Assembly (NCBI RefSeq): GCF_003597395.2 | Contig: NC_133770.1 | Location: 6,010,038-6,074,037, forward strand | DNA: 64,000 nt | Source: Chelonoidis abingdonii | Lineage: Eukaryota > Chordata > Testudines > Testudinidae | Reading direction: 5' to 3' | In this document: in pieces, positions 24,433 through 35,590 of the stretch | How positions within the stretch are numbered: the stretch's first letter is position 1 | Layout of the letters: every line of letters begins with the position of its first letter | Notes under the pieces: model-generated | The model's input: the letters and a program-made list of their open reading frames with translations, nothing else | What the model was told of the DNA's origin: nothing | The model's database searches: none | Position numbers and translations under genes: made by a program

Positions 24433-24550
24433 AGCTGTCTACACGGGGGGCTAGGATGGTTTAACTGCATCACTCTGGAATGGGGATTTGTCACACCTCT
24501 AAGCTATGTAGTGATATCAACCTAATTTCCTAGTGTAGACCAGGCCTAAG
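24433..24550. mobile_element. Partial MITE of the same family
   Basis: From 'gctgtctacacgggggg' to 'ctagtgtagaccaggcct'. A shortened relative of the preceding element that keeps both GTCTACAC-type ends. Non-coding. Confidence 0.55.
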
Positions 24551-24670
24551 ACTTAAAATATATCCAGAGTACCACAACTAGTCTACCTTGAATCTTAGTA
24601 TCTTGCAAAATGAAATATTATTCTCATTAAAGCAAAAATACTTTCGACAAAACATTTTTTTCCCTCCATT

Positions 24671-25164
24671 TACAGGCAAGTCTTATCTTGCACGGGGGTT
24701 CCGTTCCGTGGTTATGTAAAACGAAAACCGTGTATACTCAAAATTATATCCCCAGGCCCTTTAAACCCCGCCGGCAGCTCCGGCGGCCAGGCCTGCAGGG
24801 GCATTTAAAGGGCTCCTCCAGGCTGCCCGGAGGAACCCTTTAAATGCCCCCGCCGGCTCGGCCGCCAGAACTGCGGGTGGGGTTTAAAGGGCTCCACCGG
24901 GCTTCCCGCCGTGGTGGGGAGCCCTGTGGAGCCATTTAAATACTGGCCCTGGCCTCGCCGCTGGAGCTGCGGGCGGAATTTAAAGGGCTCTGCCGGGCTT
25001 TATTCTCAGGCTTTATTCTTTATTTTCCACAGCTGGTGCCCCAGGACCTTTAAATCTTAAGGCCACGCCCCCTGCTTGAGGCCATGCCCCCCCCCCAACT
25101 CCGGTCATACGCGTAAAATTGAAATCGCTCATGTTAAATGTGCGTAAGTTGCAACAGACCTGTA
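24671..25164. mobile_element. GC-rich element with internal degenerate tandem units
   Basis: A GC-rich island in an AT-rich intron. The ends TACAGGCAAG and (reverse complement) TACAGGTCTG suggest short imperfect inverted repeats. The interior repeats a unit with TTTAAAGGGCTC or CCCTTTAAA next to CCGCCGG-type sequence at least four times. It looks like a non-autonomous transposon with an internal minisatellite. The class was not determined. Confidence 0.45.
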
Positions 25165-28100
25165 CAATTCAAATAAGAACATTTTATATAGGATTCATAC
25201 TTCAAAAATGGTATCAAAGCCAATAAATCAGTATTCAAATATTTTTTGCTGAGTTTGACAATTACTGTTTCAAGCACTGTTATAAATTATATGTAAAAAC
25301 AAAAATAAGGATTATATTTTCACTTATAAAGAGAGGCTAACACTAAAACCAAACCAAATAACTAAAACTATCTGAAACCCACACTGTTTTTGGACCTGCA
25401 GTAGCGCTTGCTTAATTATCCGGTAGTTACTCTTTGCACTAATGCACTGCAAGATTTCACTTTAAGCAGAGTGAGTTGTTTTTCTTTAGGATTTCTTAAA
25501 CATTGATTTAACTCGTTGAAAGGAAGTTTGTGCACATAGCCGAGTAGAACAAAAAGCATTTTCTTCCCATCAATAAAATTTCAAAATGTGGTTTTTAATG
25601 GCTATTGGGTTTTCTAAGTCTAGTGCTGGAGATAAACACCTTGCCAAAAATTGTCATTTTGTGACACTGGGAAGTCCAGTGGAAAAGGCTGTAAATCAAT
25701 TTCCAGTCAGCTTTAAGTAATAAAAACTTTGTTTAGTATTTTAAAATAAACATTTTGTTGAAGTATTTATTAGTTTTACTTCTGACCCTAAACCATTAAA
25801 GCAGGCGGAAAGCTAGGTTAATCAGTGCATTCAGACACTCATGGACAGCATCTCAAATGACATCACTTTTGAGCAAGATGGCTGCACCCAGTTTTAAATG
25901 GGGAAATGAATAATGAAGTGTTTAAACCTTTTGAAGAATATGAACTTATTTTTATTTATGTTGACAAGCACTTGTTCTCTGAATGCTTAGACTGCTGAGG
26001 TAAGTAGTGCAGACTCCCTTTAAATTAAGTTTTGTATTGGACTTTAAAAAAAAAAAATGAAACTGACTTAGAGTTGAGATTTTGAAGGCAGAGGTTAAGC
26101 AGTGATTAGCTTTTTTAATGTTTAAGTGCAGCTGAGTTATAGACATACAAAAGAAACTGCCAGCACTCAATCACAGTGGCAGAAAAGCCTCCTCATATTA
26201 TTTTGTGTAGACATCACATTGTTAGCCATCAGTTTAGTCTTTCCCGCCTTTGGATTCAAAAGGTTTTCTTTAATGCTATGTTGAAAATAGTGCATTACTT
26301 TGATTGGGACACAATTACTGAAGTACTGACAGTACACTCTGTCCGTATGACACCCAGTGGAAAGACCCTGATCAGAGGAGCAGCCAGTTTCAGGGTAAGG
26401 ACCATTGTGCTGTGCAAAGTACTGTTGACTTCATTGAGGTTCCAGCTGGGTACTTGTGTAGATCCATTAGCAGAATCTAGCCCTATGGAAAAAAAATCAA
26501 ATACAAAACCGTGGAGTCCCAGCAGATTATGCTAACCTAGTCTCTTTTGTATGATGTGGTGGTGACCATTTACTGATGTGACTTAGTATTTGTGGACCTG
26601 AAAGAGGACATGTTTTATTGGAGGCATTTTTAATAGTCACCTGACTTTCAGTATTACGCAGACAGAAAATGGCTAGTTCATCACATATTACACTTCCACA
26701 GAGTATTAAATTAGTTTCTAGTCTTGGTAACTAACCTTAATCAGTCTGGAAAGGGCATGGATTGGAGATGCTCTCCATTAGCTATTCCAGTTAGCCCTGT
26801 AGGTAGCAGCAGTGTCTTGGTCTGAGTTGAAACTAAAATAATAGGAGAAAATTACAAAGAAAACATCACTGATCCAGAATGCAACTCCACAAACTGACTC
26901 ATTTGCAAGTTGTTACACATCTTATAGGATCATTATCATGAAATGCATATTTTATTAAAAGTAATGAGTGCAATAAGAACAAACATTTAAATTTAAATAG
27001 TATACAATTTAAAACATGGGTGATTATGAAAGATGTTTCGCAATCCATAATGTTATACAATTGGTTAACATTTCATTTAAATAATTATTACTAAACATAT
27101 CCAGAGGTACTTGACAAGAACACTTAGGTCACTAATCACAACTGTAGTCCAAAACTCTAATCCTGCCAACACTTATGCATGTGCTTAACTTTAATCACAT
27201 AAGTAATCCCATTAACCTTAATTACTCATGTGAGTAAAACTAAATGTGTATACATGTTTACAAGCTCAGGGCCCAAAATATAATGCACAGATCTAATTAA
27301 TAGAAAATACGTAGACATTTTAACTGCTCAAACATAGAAAGATTCCTATTATTACATTAACTGCTTTTGTACATAGATATAACAGTGACATACTTATTAG
27401 AAATCTTCTAAGATAAGGATGAAAGTAGTGCTAGGCGTAAAAGGCATTTCACAGACCATCCTATTGACACCAAAAATGAAAATGAGTGTTCTAGTAGCAC
27501 CAACAATGTACTATGCATTATCCACATGAGAGAGACAATCTGTGCCCTAAAGAGCTTAACTTTTGAAGAAATGTGCACGTGTGTGTAACGTATATTCAAG
27601 ATGAGTAAAATGCCCACACACACAATCAGTTTGTTCTAAGTTCTGTCTCCTAAACTGGCTTTCTCCCCTTTGTTCCTGCAGCGATATCTTCATCTGACAT
27701 TACAAACAAAGCGTTATTATGGATGTTATTGTGGGAGGTCATAAATGCATTGCTTAGGATTTGGCTGGAGCCTCAGAGAAAAAGAGATTTATTTTAATAA
27801 TCATTTGTACAGTGTTTTTCAAGTGCAAACTATGAAGTAAATGATTACAAAGCACCTTTAATAATACTCTGCAGTGCTGTTGTACCTTTAATTCAGAAAC
27901 CTCAAAAATACTTTACAGACATTAACCTTGACATCTCTGAAGTAAATAAGGGATATTGGTTTCACTTCACCTACCAATGAAACCAGCTCTGGGCATGGAA
28001 TCAAATTATAGCACACAATGAACACCAAACAATAGCAGAGGCCAGGAAGTAAAGAAAAATATCAAGTCATCTGGAACAGGGAAATTTGTATGCATATAAA

Positions 28101-28680
28101 ATGTAATTACATGAGATGGGTATTTGGTTAGAATCAGAGGCCTAACACATCTACCACTGTAAAAATTGCCCCGGGATTTTTAATGACCACAAGTGTATCT
28201 CTCTTTTTATATCTCATCTGAGAGGCAGCGCATCCACCAGCACAAAACCCTTAACACTGTGCTGTGACATTGGTTCATGCCTCAGAGAAGCATGACTCCT
28301 TAGCCCTACTGTGGCACTCATAGCCAAGTACTGGCCAGGCCCAGTCCTGATTAGCTTGAGATTTGATAAGTTCACAAACCCTGGTAAAATGGCTGGAGGT
28401 GAGTGGCTCTGTGTAAGCAATGAACTTCTTGCTAAACAAGTGTTGGGTAAAGAGTTAAAGTAGCAAGGAGAATTTTGGTAAATAAAATGAGGTTATTTGA
28501 TTTTAGTGCAAGGATCCACTGGATAATTAAGTTTGAAACTTGAACAACCCTTAAAATAATGAACGTATGTAGAGCCCATTTTTGCTTTTAAAAAAATTAC
28601 ACTGTAATCAATAATTGTATTGGTCGGTGTTCAGACCACTGGTGGAAAGTGCTGAGGAATGGCTAGTTATCTCAAGACTC
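25165..28680 (+). other. SETD2: Intronic sequence without recognised genes
   Basis: AT-rich intron. The 119-codon frame at 26176-26535 has no domain, no splice context and no codon bias that I can see. Weak MIR/CORE-SINE-like stretches may exist near 27460-27570 and 27860-27960. Nothing firmer. Confidence 0.6.
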
Positions 28681-28777
28681 ATGTGAAGTAAATGGTTACT
28701 TGCATTTTACGTATGGGGGAACTGAGGCACAGCAGTTGTAACTGACCTGAGCATTCATGGTACTGGATGCACTACAC

Positions 28778-29181
28778 CTGTGGCTCTCAACCTTTCCAGA
28801 TGATTGTGCCCCTTTCAGGAGTCTGATTTGTCTTGTGTACCCCCAGGCTTCACCTCACTTAAACTACTTGCTTACAAAATCAGGCACAAAAGTACAAAAG
28901 TGTCCCAGCACACTAGTACTGAAAAATAGCTGACTTTTTCATTTTTACCATATAATTATAAAATAAATCAATTGGAATATAAATATTGTGCTTACATTTC
29001 AATGTGTAGTATATACAACAGTGCAAACAAGTTATTGTATGAAATTTTAGTTTTTATTGAGTTCACTAGTGCTTTTCATGTAGCCTATTGTAAAACTAGG
29101 CAAATATCTAGATGAGCTGAAGTACCCCTTGGAAGACCTCATACCCCCAGGGCTACGTGTGCCCCTGGTTGAGAACCACTG
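28778..29181. mobile_element. Non-autonomous hAT element, 404 bp
   Basis: The left end CTGTGGCTCTCAACC pairs with the right end GGTTGAGAACCACTG; both derive from the familiar hAT end CAGTGGTTCTCAACC. The 8-bp flanks are CACTACAC (28770-28777) and CACTAGAC (29182-29189), a 7/8 target-site duplication as expected for hAT transposons. The interior is AT-rich and non-coding. It inserted next to, or into, old MIR-like sequence. Confidence 0.8.
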
Positions 29182-29378
29182 CACTAGACCATGTAGTCTC
29201 AGAGTTTAATAACTGGTTATGGTAGGCTTCCATAGATTTTGCACTCCTTTTAATGAGGCATCAGCCCCCAAATACTATCCCAAGAGCTGTATTGGCGTTT
29301 GCAACGTTCTTATTTTAGGTACTTGTGGTCCCACATTGCCAGAGTATTTGAGCGTCTCACAATCTCTAATTGATTTAT

Positions 29379-29545
29379 CCTCATACACACCCTGTCAGGT
29401 AGGGAAGTGCTGCTATCACCATTGTACAGATGGGGAAATAAGCCCCAGAGACACTGACTTTCTCAAGATCATAGAAGAAGTTTATGGCAGAGCAGAGAAT
29501 TGACGTTTGGTCTCCCAAGCCCCAGCCTGGTGCCCTAAACACAGG
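29379..29545 (-). repeat. MIR / CORE-SINE remnant
   Basis: On the minus strand it resembles the MIR core and tail. The plus strand reads 'tgtacagatggggaaataag', then '...ctttctcaagatcatag' and 'ggcagagcagagaattga', the reverse of the usual MIR tail. This is an ancient amniote SINE, tRNA-derived by family knowledge. The open frame 29219-29503 runs through it and is not a gene. Confidence 0.65.
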
Positions 29546-29987
29546 ACCACCCTTCTGCTATACAAAGATGTTCTGGCACTATCCGTGCTAGAGAAATTAC
29601 CTGAACAAGGTGGCTAACGTCACCTGTGTTAGAAATACCAAAGACAATCAAGTTTTGCCACAGAATAATATTGTGATAAGAAAATGAATTTATTTTTAAT
29701 CTGCAAAGCAGGTATTCAGTGGACAGTAAAGGCAAGAAATGTTCTACTTTCTCAGTATCTTCACTGTGAAATCCTCATTATTCATTTTTGTCTTAATGTA
29801 GCAGTAGTTAAAAATATGACAAAAATGTCACCTTACCCATGGTAACTAGTTATGTAGGGGAAAGTGAGCTGCTTCAGTAGCTCTAGAACAGTGAGGAAAT
29901 GCCCCTCAAGGTATTCAGAACCTTCCATTATCTCAGGCACATTTGCAAGCATCATCAAGCAAGACAATGAGACTTACTGTGGCAGAA

Positions 29988-30047
29988 GTTTGCAGTGTTG
30001 TAATAGTCCTGTTGGTCCCAGGCTATTAGAGACACACGGTGAGTGAC
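29988..30047 (-). mobile_element. Penelope-like tail, first part, split by a hAT
   Basis: The sequence 'cctgttggtcccaggctatt' and 'agagacacacggtgagtga' is the reverse of the terminal sequence of a Penelope-like family. The match resumes at 31343 ('gtgagtgaagtaatatcttt') after the hAT element 30048-31342, so both parts are one older insertion. Confidence 0.6.
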
Positions 30048-31342
30048 AGGCCTGCCGACAGGGGGAAGGGGTCAATTGCCCAGGGGCCCAGCAATTTAAA
30101 AGGCGGATGGGATAGATACATATTTTTTAATTACAGTTTAGAAAAAGAGAGTGATCTGTTTCCTGCTGTTCTGTACAGAGCGCCTTCCCTCATTGTGCCA
30201 GTAAGTTTTTTTCAGAGCGCTGCTGTACCCTGCTGGTCTGGCAGAGCATTCACAACAACAGCCTGGGAACCATGGAGCTTGCTGCCTCCTCTGGTTGTTC
30301 GGGAGCTGCTATGCTTGCTGTGCTGTCTTTCCGGCTGCAGGGCTGAGGACAGGGGGACTTGAAAGAGGAACAAGCTCTCAGTGCGCTACTAGATTTCCTT
30401 CCCCAGGGCTGCAACTCATCACCAGACACAAGCCAGCAAATTCAGCCACCCAACTGAACCACCTTAGGTTTGCCGAGAGACAGGTGGGGCCAGCCCCTCC
30501 CTCGTCAGCCAGTGCTAGCGGCAGCAAGCTGTTATGACAGAGGCTCTCAAACGGGGGGTCGTGACTTGTCAGCCTCCACCCTAAACCTTGCTTTGCCTCC
30601 AGCATTTATATTGGTGTTAAATATATACACAAGTATTTTTAATGTATAATGGGGGTCACGCTCAGAGGGTTGCTATGTGAAAGGGGTCACCAGTACAAAA
30701 GTCTAAGAACCCCTTCGCTATCAGGAACACAGGATAATGGGCCACCTCCACCGCTAAGCCAGAGAATGAGGCGTGGGTTTTCCCTCTGCCTTACCCCTGG
30801 CCGCCTCCTTGGAGATCTCCCGGTAGATGTGGTGCACCATGCCTACCATCTGCTCATTGCTCTGAGTGTTGATGTCCCACAGCACCAGCTGCACAAGTAT
30901 TGAATTGTGTATTTTGACCTGGTTGGGCATATTCAGTTATATCTCGTATATCAGTTTTTTCCTTGTCTTTAGATTATATATGAATCACGATTAGGTGTTT
31001 AATTAGCCTACTTGATACTTCAGGTGTTTTCTTTCTTTGTGCTTCTTTAAATGTTTTATATATTAACTAAATACATTATGGAATAAAATTAATTAATTTA
31101 AATATATAACTCAAAATAACAAATTCTACATCTTATGTTTAGGCTCAAAATTTGTTTAATACTGGTGCTGTAACTGGGAGAAAATGTTAACTAGATCAAG
31201 CAACGCCACAACTTACACACAGTGAGTTGTAATGTGTTACCAGTAACATAAAAAGTAGAGTTGTTAACCTCAGCCATTCCTTTTGGGGGGGGAGGGATTG
31301 ACTATTCTGCCCTGGGGCCCGGAATTGCTGTCAGCAGGGCTG
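30048..31342. mobile_element. hAT element, 1295 bp, inserted in a Penelope tail
   Basis: Flanked by a perfect 8-bp duplication GTGAGTGA at 30040-30047 and 31343-31350. The ends CAGGCCTGCCGACAGG and (reverse complement of the right end) CAGCCCTGCTGACAGC match at 13 of 16 positions. The host Penelope tail reads through when the element is removed, which supports the boundaries. No transposase frame is visible, so it is non-autonomous. It contains another short repeat at about 30540-30717 (with 'tctcaaac...aagaacccc' ends) and an exon-like segment at 30795-30888. Confidence 0.8.
30795..30888 (-). pseudogene. Exon-like coding segment captured in hAT (parent gene unknown)
   Basis: On the minus strand a GC-rich 94-nt segment has an acceptor-like TTGTGCAG before it (30889-30896) and a donor GTAAGG after it (30794 down to 30789). 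Only one of its three frames is open. It reads LVLWDINTQSNEQMVGMVHH and then IYREISKEAARG, which looks like real amphipathic protein and not a repeat. The other two frames each contain a stop. It sits inside a hAT element in AT-rich surroundings. I infer a transposon-captured exon copy; I do not recognise the parent gene. The open frame also continues some way upstream of the acceptor, so exon limits are not certain. Chance is the alternative. Confidence 0.4.
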
Positions 31343-31350
31343 GTGAGTGA

Positions 31351-31562
31351 AGTAATATCTTTTATTGGACCAATTTCGGTGGGTGAGAGAGACAAGCTTT
31401 CGAGCTTATGCAGCGCTCTTCTTCAGGTCTGGGAAACTTACTCAGAGCATCACAGCTAAATACAAGGTGGAGTAAGTTTCCCAGACCTGAAGAAGAGCTC
31501 TGCAAAAGCTCAAAAGCTTGTCTCTCTCACCCACCGAAATTGGTCCAATAAAAGATATTACT
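31351..31562. repeat. Large inverted repeat of Penelope tail, 92-bp arms
   Basis: Arms 31351-31442 and 31471-31562 are inverted copies matching at 89 of 92 positions, separated by 28 bp. Both are the Penelope-like tail ('tatcttttattggaccaa', 'gagagagacaagctt'). The left arm on the minus strand and the right arm on the plus strand each carry a hammerhead-like core. The three mismatches all fall between 31397 and 31420 or the matching part of the other arm. On cruciform formation the arms could pair over almost their full length. Confidence 0.85.
31398..31426 (-). ncRNA. Hammerhead-like core, left arm of the inverted repeat
   Basis: Minus strand: CTGAAGA (fits CUGANGA), stem II GAGC / GCTC, then GAAA. 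All invariant core positions I can check are present. Stem I and the cleavage site were not confirmed. The opposite copy on the plus strand (31487-31515) has AAAA in place of GAAA and should be dead. Confidence 0.4.
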
Positions 31563-32312
31563 TTACCCACCTTGTCTCTGTGTGAACAGTTGAACAGTGT
31601 TGACTGCTGATGAGCTCTCTGAGCTCCTACATGTAGGTCAAGGAGCAGTAGTGAGTGTTGGTAGCAGTGCAAATCATTTCTCTTCACCCAGTGTATGGTC
31701 TTATTCAAGCATCGGGGCTAGCTCCATTCAAAGACAATGCTGAGAGTGTGCTTAGTCATCCAATTTCCTCGTCAAATTCCTTTCACAGTAGCTGGTCGCA
31801 CTGTCATTATGCCAGTGGGGTAAAGCCGGGCTTCATAGGTCAGGTCAGCAATACAGAGAGATCAGCTTACTTCAGTGGTTCCCAAACTGGGGTTCACAAA
31901 ATGTTACAGGCGGTTCTTGGAGAAAAAATTCCCTTATGGCAGACAGAGCTGTCCCTAGGGACTGCGGGCAGCACAAAACCACCAGCTCGGGGCCCCTGGA
32001 CTTCCAAGAGCTAAGCAGATCAAAGCAAGCATATCTACCACAGTGAGGATACTTCAAGACTCCTTATAAGAAATGGAAAGGGAGATGGATTTTTTTGCTG
32101 TTTTTGAAATTAAATAGGCAGCTAGTCTTGTTTTTGAAATTATTATGAAGAACAAGTTTAAGCTCTGTTGTAATGTGCGTTGTTTGCCTAGACTGCTCAA
32201 GACCTGAATGCTTGTGTAGGAGGAACTCTTTGAGTTGGCTTAAATACCTTCATGCTGTTTCACATCCTATGCTCCTTGATGAAACATAGGAGCCTTGTCT
32301 TATAACAGGCTT

Positions 32313-33863
32313 ATTCTTCTTCAAGTGATTGCTCATATCCATTCCAGTTAGGTGTGCGCGCGCCGCGTGCATGTTCGTTGGAAGACTTTTTACCCTAGCA
32401 ACACTTGCTGGGTCGGCTGGGCGCCCCCTGGAGTGGCGCCGCTTTGGCACCGGATATATACCCCAGCCGACCCGGCCATCCTTCAGTTCCTTCTTACCAC
32501 CCGTGTCGGTCGTTGGAACAGTGGAGTGCGGCTTAGCTGATCTCCACCTCCCTAGCTACTCGTAGTTTCTCGTTGTTAACTGTGTACATAGTTGTTCTTC
32601 TTGTAGATATTTAGAATTAGTTGTAAGTTCTTAGTATAATTAGGCGATATCTTCTCTGAGGGTGCACTTGGCGGCTATCTCCACATTCCATCCTGGAGAA
32701 AGTGGCCACTCCGTGTTTTCCCACCCCTTAGCTACTAGATTTCTTAAGGGCCTGGAGCGCCTCTACCCTAGTACGCCGCCCTGCCCCCACCTGGGACCTC
32801 AACTTAGTCCTAAGCGGACTTATGCATCCGCCATTTGAGCCATTGGCGACTTGCTCACTCCTGTACCTGTCGTGGAAGACAGTCTTCCTAGTGGCCATTA
32901 CATCGGCCAGAAGGTCTTCCGCAACTTCGAGCGCTTACGGGGACTCACCGTATACTGTCTTTCACAAGAGACAAGGTACATTGCGGACCTCATCGGCGTT
33001 CCTCCCTAGGTTCAGAGTGTCGGACCTTCCATACCACACAGGACATCTTCCTCCCTGGTCTTCTGCTTTCTGACAGCCTCACTTTCTCGACGGATGCAGC
33101 ACTTAACACTCCTTAGATGTCCGTAGGGCACTCACTTTTTATTATCGAGTGGACAATGCCCTTCCGGAAAATCCCCCCAGCTGTTCGTGGCAGTCGCTGG
33201 AAGGATATGAAAGGTCTACCAGTCTCTCCAGAGGTCTCCTTCTTGGGTAACGTGTGCATACGCACATGCTCTGACCTGGCTCTGTCCCTTTTGGCCATCT
33301 CCCTGCGCATTTCTCCAGAGCTCAGGCTTCATCAAGCCACTTTCCTGGCCCCACGTGCCTATCCAGGAGATATGTCGCGCAGCCGAAACCTGATCATTGG
33401 TCCACACCTTTGCTTCGCACTATGCTCTGGTCCAACAGTCTACCAGGGATTTGATGCAGCCTTTGGCGCGGCGCGTTCTGCAATGCTGCCCTACCTCACC
33501 CGACCCATCCACCTACGTAAGGCTTCGGGAATCACCTAACTGGAAGATGATATGAGCAATCACTCGCGAAGAAAAGACGGTTACTCACCTTTGTAGCTGT
33601 TGTTCTTCGAGATGTGTGCGTCATACCCATCCAAACCCACCCTCCTTCCCCAACTGTCGAGTAGCCGGCAAGAAGGAACTGAAGGGTGGCTGGGGTATGT
33701 ATCCGGTGCCACTCCAGGGGGCGCCCAGCCGACCCGGCAAGTGTTGCTAGGGTAAAAAGTCTTCCAACGAACATGCACGCGGCGTGTGCACACCTAACTG
33801 GAATGGATATGAGCAACACATCTCGAAGAACAACAGTTACAAAGGTGAGTAACCATCTTTTCA
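32313..33863 (+). mobile_element. Internally deleted DIRS-like retroelement
   Basis: Long inverted terminal repeats: the left starts about 32313 ('gattgctcatatccattcca', later 'gcgccccctggagtggc'), and the right (33690-33838) is its reverse complement ('ccactccagggggcgcc' ... 'ggaatggatatgagcaa'). DIRS elements are tyrosine-recombinase retrotransposons with inverted ends. Between the ends are broken recombinase pieces. At about 1.55 kb it is far shorter than a full element of roughly 5-6 kb, so most of the interior is missing. Confidence 0.7.
32810..33540 (+). pseudogene. DIRS tyrosine-recombinase remnant
   Basis: The 32822-33073 frame contains LSWKTVFLVAITSARR, the motif that begins the catalytic part of DIRS-type tyrosine recombinases (the family reads close to FL-AITSARRVSEL). 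Further on, in another frame near 33355-33400, 'PIQEICRAAET' resembles the C-terminal helix region. Frame changes between these parts show the gene is dead. In live elements the recombinase integrates a circular DNA intermediate. Confidence 0.6.
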
Positions 33864-34734
33864 AAACAATACAAGCTATGAAAGTGAGATCTTGGAAGAG
33901 TATTACTGTTTTCATAATGTAATAAAAATACTGGAATGATAAATTATTATTAATAGTGTGTAATAAGCATGTCATAAAAACAAATTTCCAAGATCACAGC
34001 TTTTATAATTTATATTCAGGTAAAGGAGAAAATCTCTGGAAATACTCATTTTTAGAAGGGGGTTCGTGAGACTTGACATTTTAGTGAAAGGGGTTCACAG
34101 GTTATTAAAGTTTGGGAACCACTGGATTACGTGTTAGCATTTCCACCTTGATCAGTGCTAGGCAATCCAGGTTTGAGACTTTAATGCTTGAAAACATAGC
34201 AGCCCAAATCGCAAAGCAGGTTTCCTTTCTTCACTATGTCCAGTGAGGCTGTTGGCTTGTCGGCATGGCATAAGAAATCCCAGATCCTAAAATATCTATC
34301 TTGAGAAACACCTCCAAGCTTTGTGCCAGCAGCTGAGATGTGGAATAGCTGCTTGTATTTTCCTGGAGTGTGCTGATTGAACCACAATTGTGTAACGTGA
34401 AAGGTATGATCATGCACAGTTGATGCACCTTTTCCTGGAAAAGCCTACTGGGCGGATGTGCCGAAACTGTTTGTTACGAGAGGGTCAGCTAAACTGTTCA
34501 GTCCCGGTTTCACAAACATAGTTCTGTGGCTCAGGAAGGCACTTAAGCGTATGCTTAAGCACCCTTTCTACATAGGAATTCTTTCCTGGTAAATATTCTA
34601 GCTGTTAGCCCTCTAGAGCCAATGCACTTACTGAAGAGTGAATTGGATCCTGTACTGGCTTCTGCATAATCCATTGTACTTCACTTCCATTCTGATTGCA
34701 GGGGCGTGATTAGAGACAGAAGGTGGGTGAGGTA

Positions 34735-35022
34735 ATGGGTGTGTCTTCATGTACGGCAGTGCAGCTGCACCTGTGCTACTGCACTGCTGTAGCCCTTTTG
34801 TTAAGGCGCTACTAACCCGATGGGAGAGCTGCTCCCATCAGAGTAGCTAATCCACCTCCCTGACAAACAGTGGCTATGTCAATGGGAGAAGCTCTCCTGT
34901 TGACATAGCGCTCTCTACATGGGGGGGCTGTGTCGGTATAACTGCGTTGCTCAGGGGTGTGGATTTTTCACATCCCTGAGCAACAGTTATACCAATATAA
35001 TTCTGTAGTGTAGACCTGGCCA
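34735..35022. mobile_element. Turtle-type MITE inserted in Penelope element
   Basis: Close relative of 24093-24390, with the same internal fold ('tataactgcgttgctcaggg' facing 'ccctgagcaacagttata') and the end 'tgtagtgtagacctggcc'. Non-coding. It splits the Penelope tail between 34732 and 35023. Confidence 0.65.
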
Positions 35023-35097
35023 GTAGCTTTTATTGGACCAGCTTCTGTTGATGGAAGAGACAGAAAACTTTCAAGTTACACACAGCTCTTCAAGTCT

Positions 35098-35590
35098 AGG
35101 GGCTTGTCTACATTTAAAATGCTACAGCAGCACAGGTACACCATTGTAGCGCTTCAGTGTAGACGTTACATACACCAAAGGAAGGGGTTCTTCCGTTGGC
35201 ATAGGTAAGCCACTTCCCCAAGTGGCCTAGTGCTAAGGGAATCGACGCTTGGCAATCAATGCATCAGCAATCGATTTAGCAGGTCTGGTGAAGACCCACT
35301 AAATTGACCACAGATTGCTCTCCCATTGACTCCTGTACTCCACTGGATAGAGAGGAGCAAGGGGAGTTGACTACATAGTGTAGTGTGGATCCCGCAGTAA
35401 GAAGATCTAAGCTATGTTCACTTGAGTTATGCCATTCATGTAACTCAAATTGCATAGCTTAGATCGACTTTTCCCTTTAGTGTAGACAAGGCCTACATGG
35501 AGACTTAGGTCAGCTTAACAGTGCTGCTCAGAGAGTGTGGATTTTCACACGTCTGACATAGTAAATCCAACCTAATTTTCTAGTATAGAC
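35098..35590. mobile_element. Composite MITE block (nested copies)
   Basis: Begins 'ggggcttgtctacatttaaa' and ends 'ttttctagtatagactag'. Inside is a second element (about 35240-35492) with 'tagatcgacttttcccttta' and 'gtgtagacaaggcct', related to 15225-15492 and 59050-59343. Non-coding. Exact nesting borders are uncertain. Confidence 0.55.

Larger units (their letters stand above)
31873..34124. mobile_element. hAT element interrupted by a DIRS-like element
   Basis: The left end CAGTGGTTCCCAAACT and right end AGTTTGGGAACCACTG are perfect 16-bp inverted repeats. Flanks GCTTACTT (31865-31872) and GATTACGT (34125-34132) match at 6 of 8 positions, a decayed hAT duplication. Just inside both ends is 'ggggttcac(a)', a further inverted match. 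The middle is occupied by a DIRS-like insertion (about 32313-33863). Without it the hAT would be about 700 bp and non-coding. Confidence 0.75.

Noticed and set aside
26176..26535. 119-codon plus-strand frame starting MAEKPPHIILC
   Set aside because: No domain, no conserved pattern, no splice context; it lies in AT-rich intron and is consistent with chance.
29219..29503. 94-codon plus-strand frame with several Cys
   Set aside because: It overlaps a MIR remnant in reverse orientation; the cysteines are not in a recognisable motif.
31442..32014. Frames of 88 and 119 codons on opposite strands
   Set aside because: They cross the Penelope inverted repeat and the start of the hAT; no domain recognised.
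33532..33975. 147-codon minus-strand frame and the similar 32329-32565 frame
   Set aside because: They translate the two inverted terminal repeats of the DIRS-like element, so they look alike without being genes.
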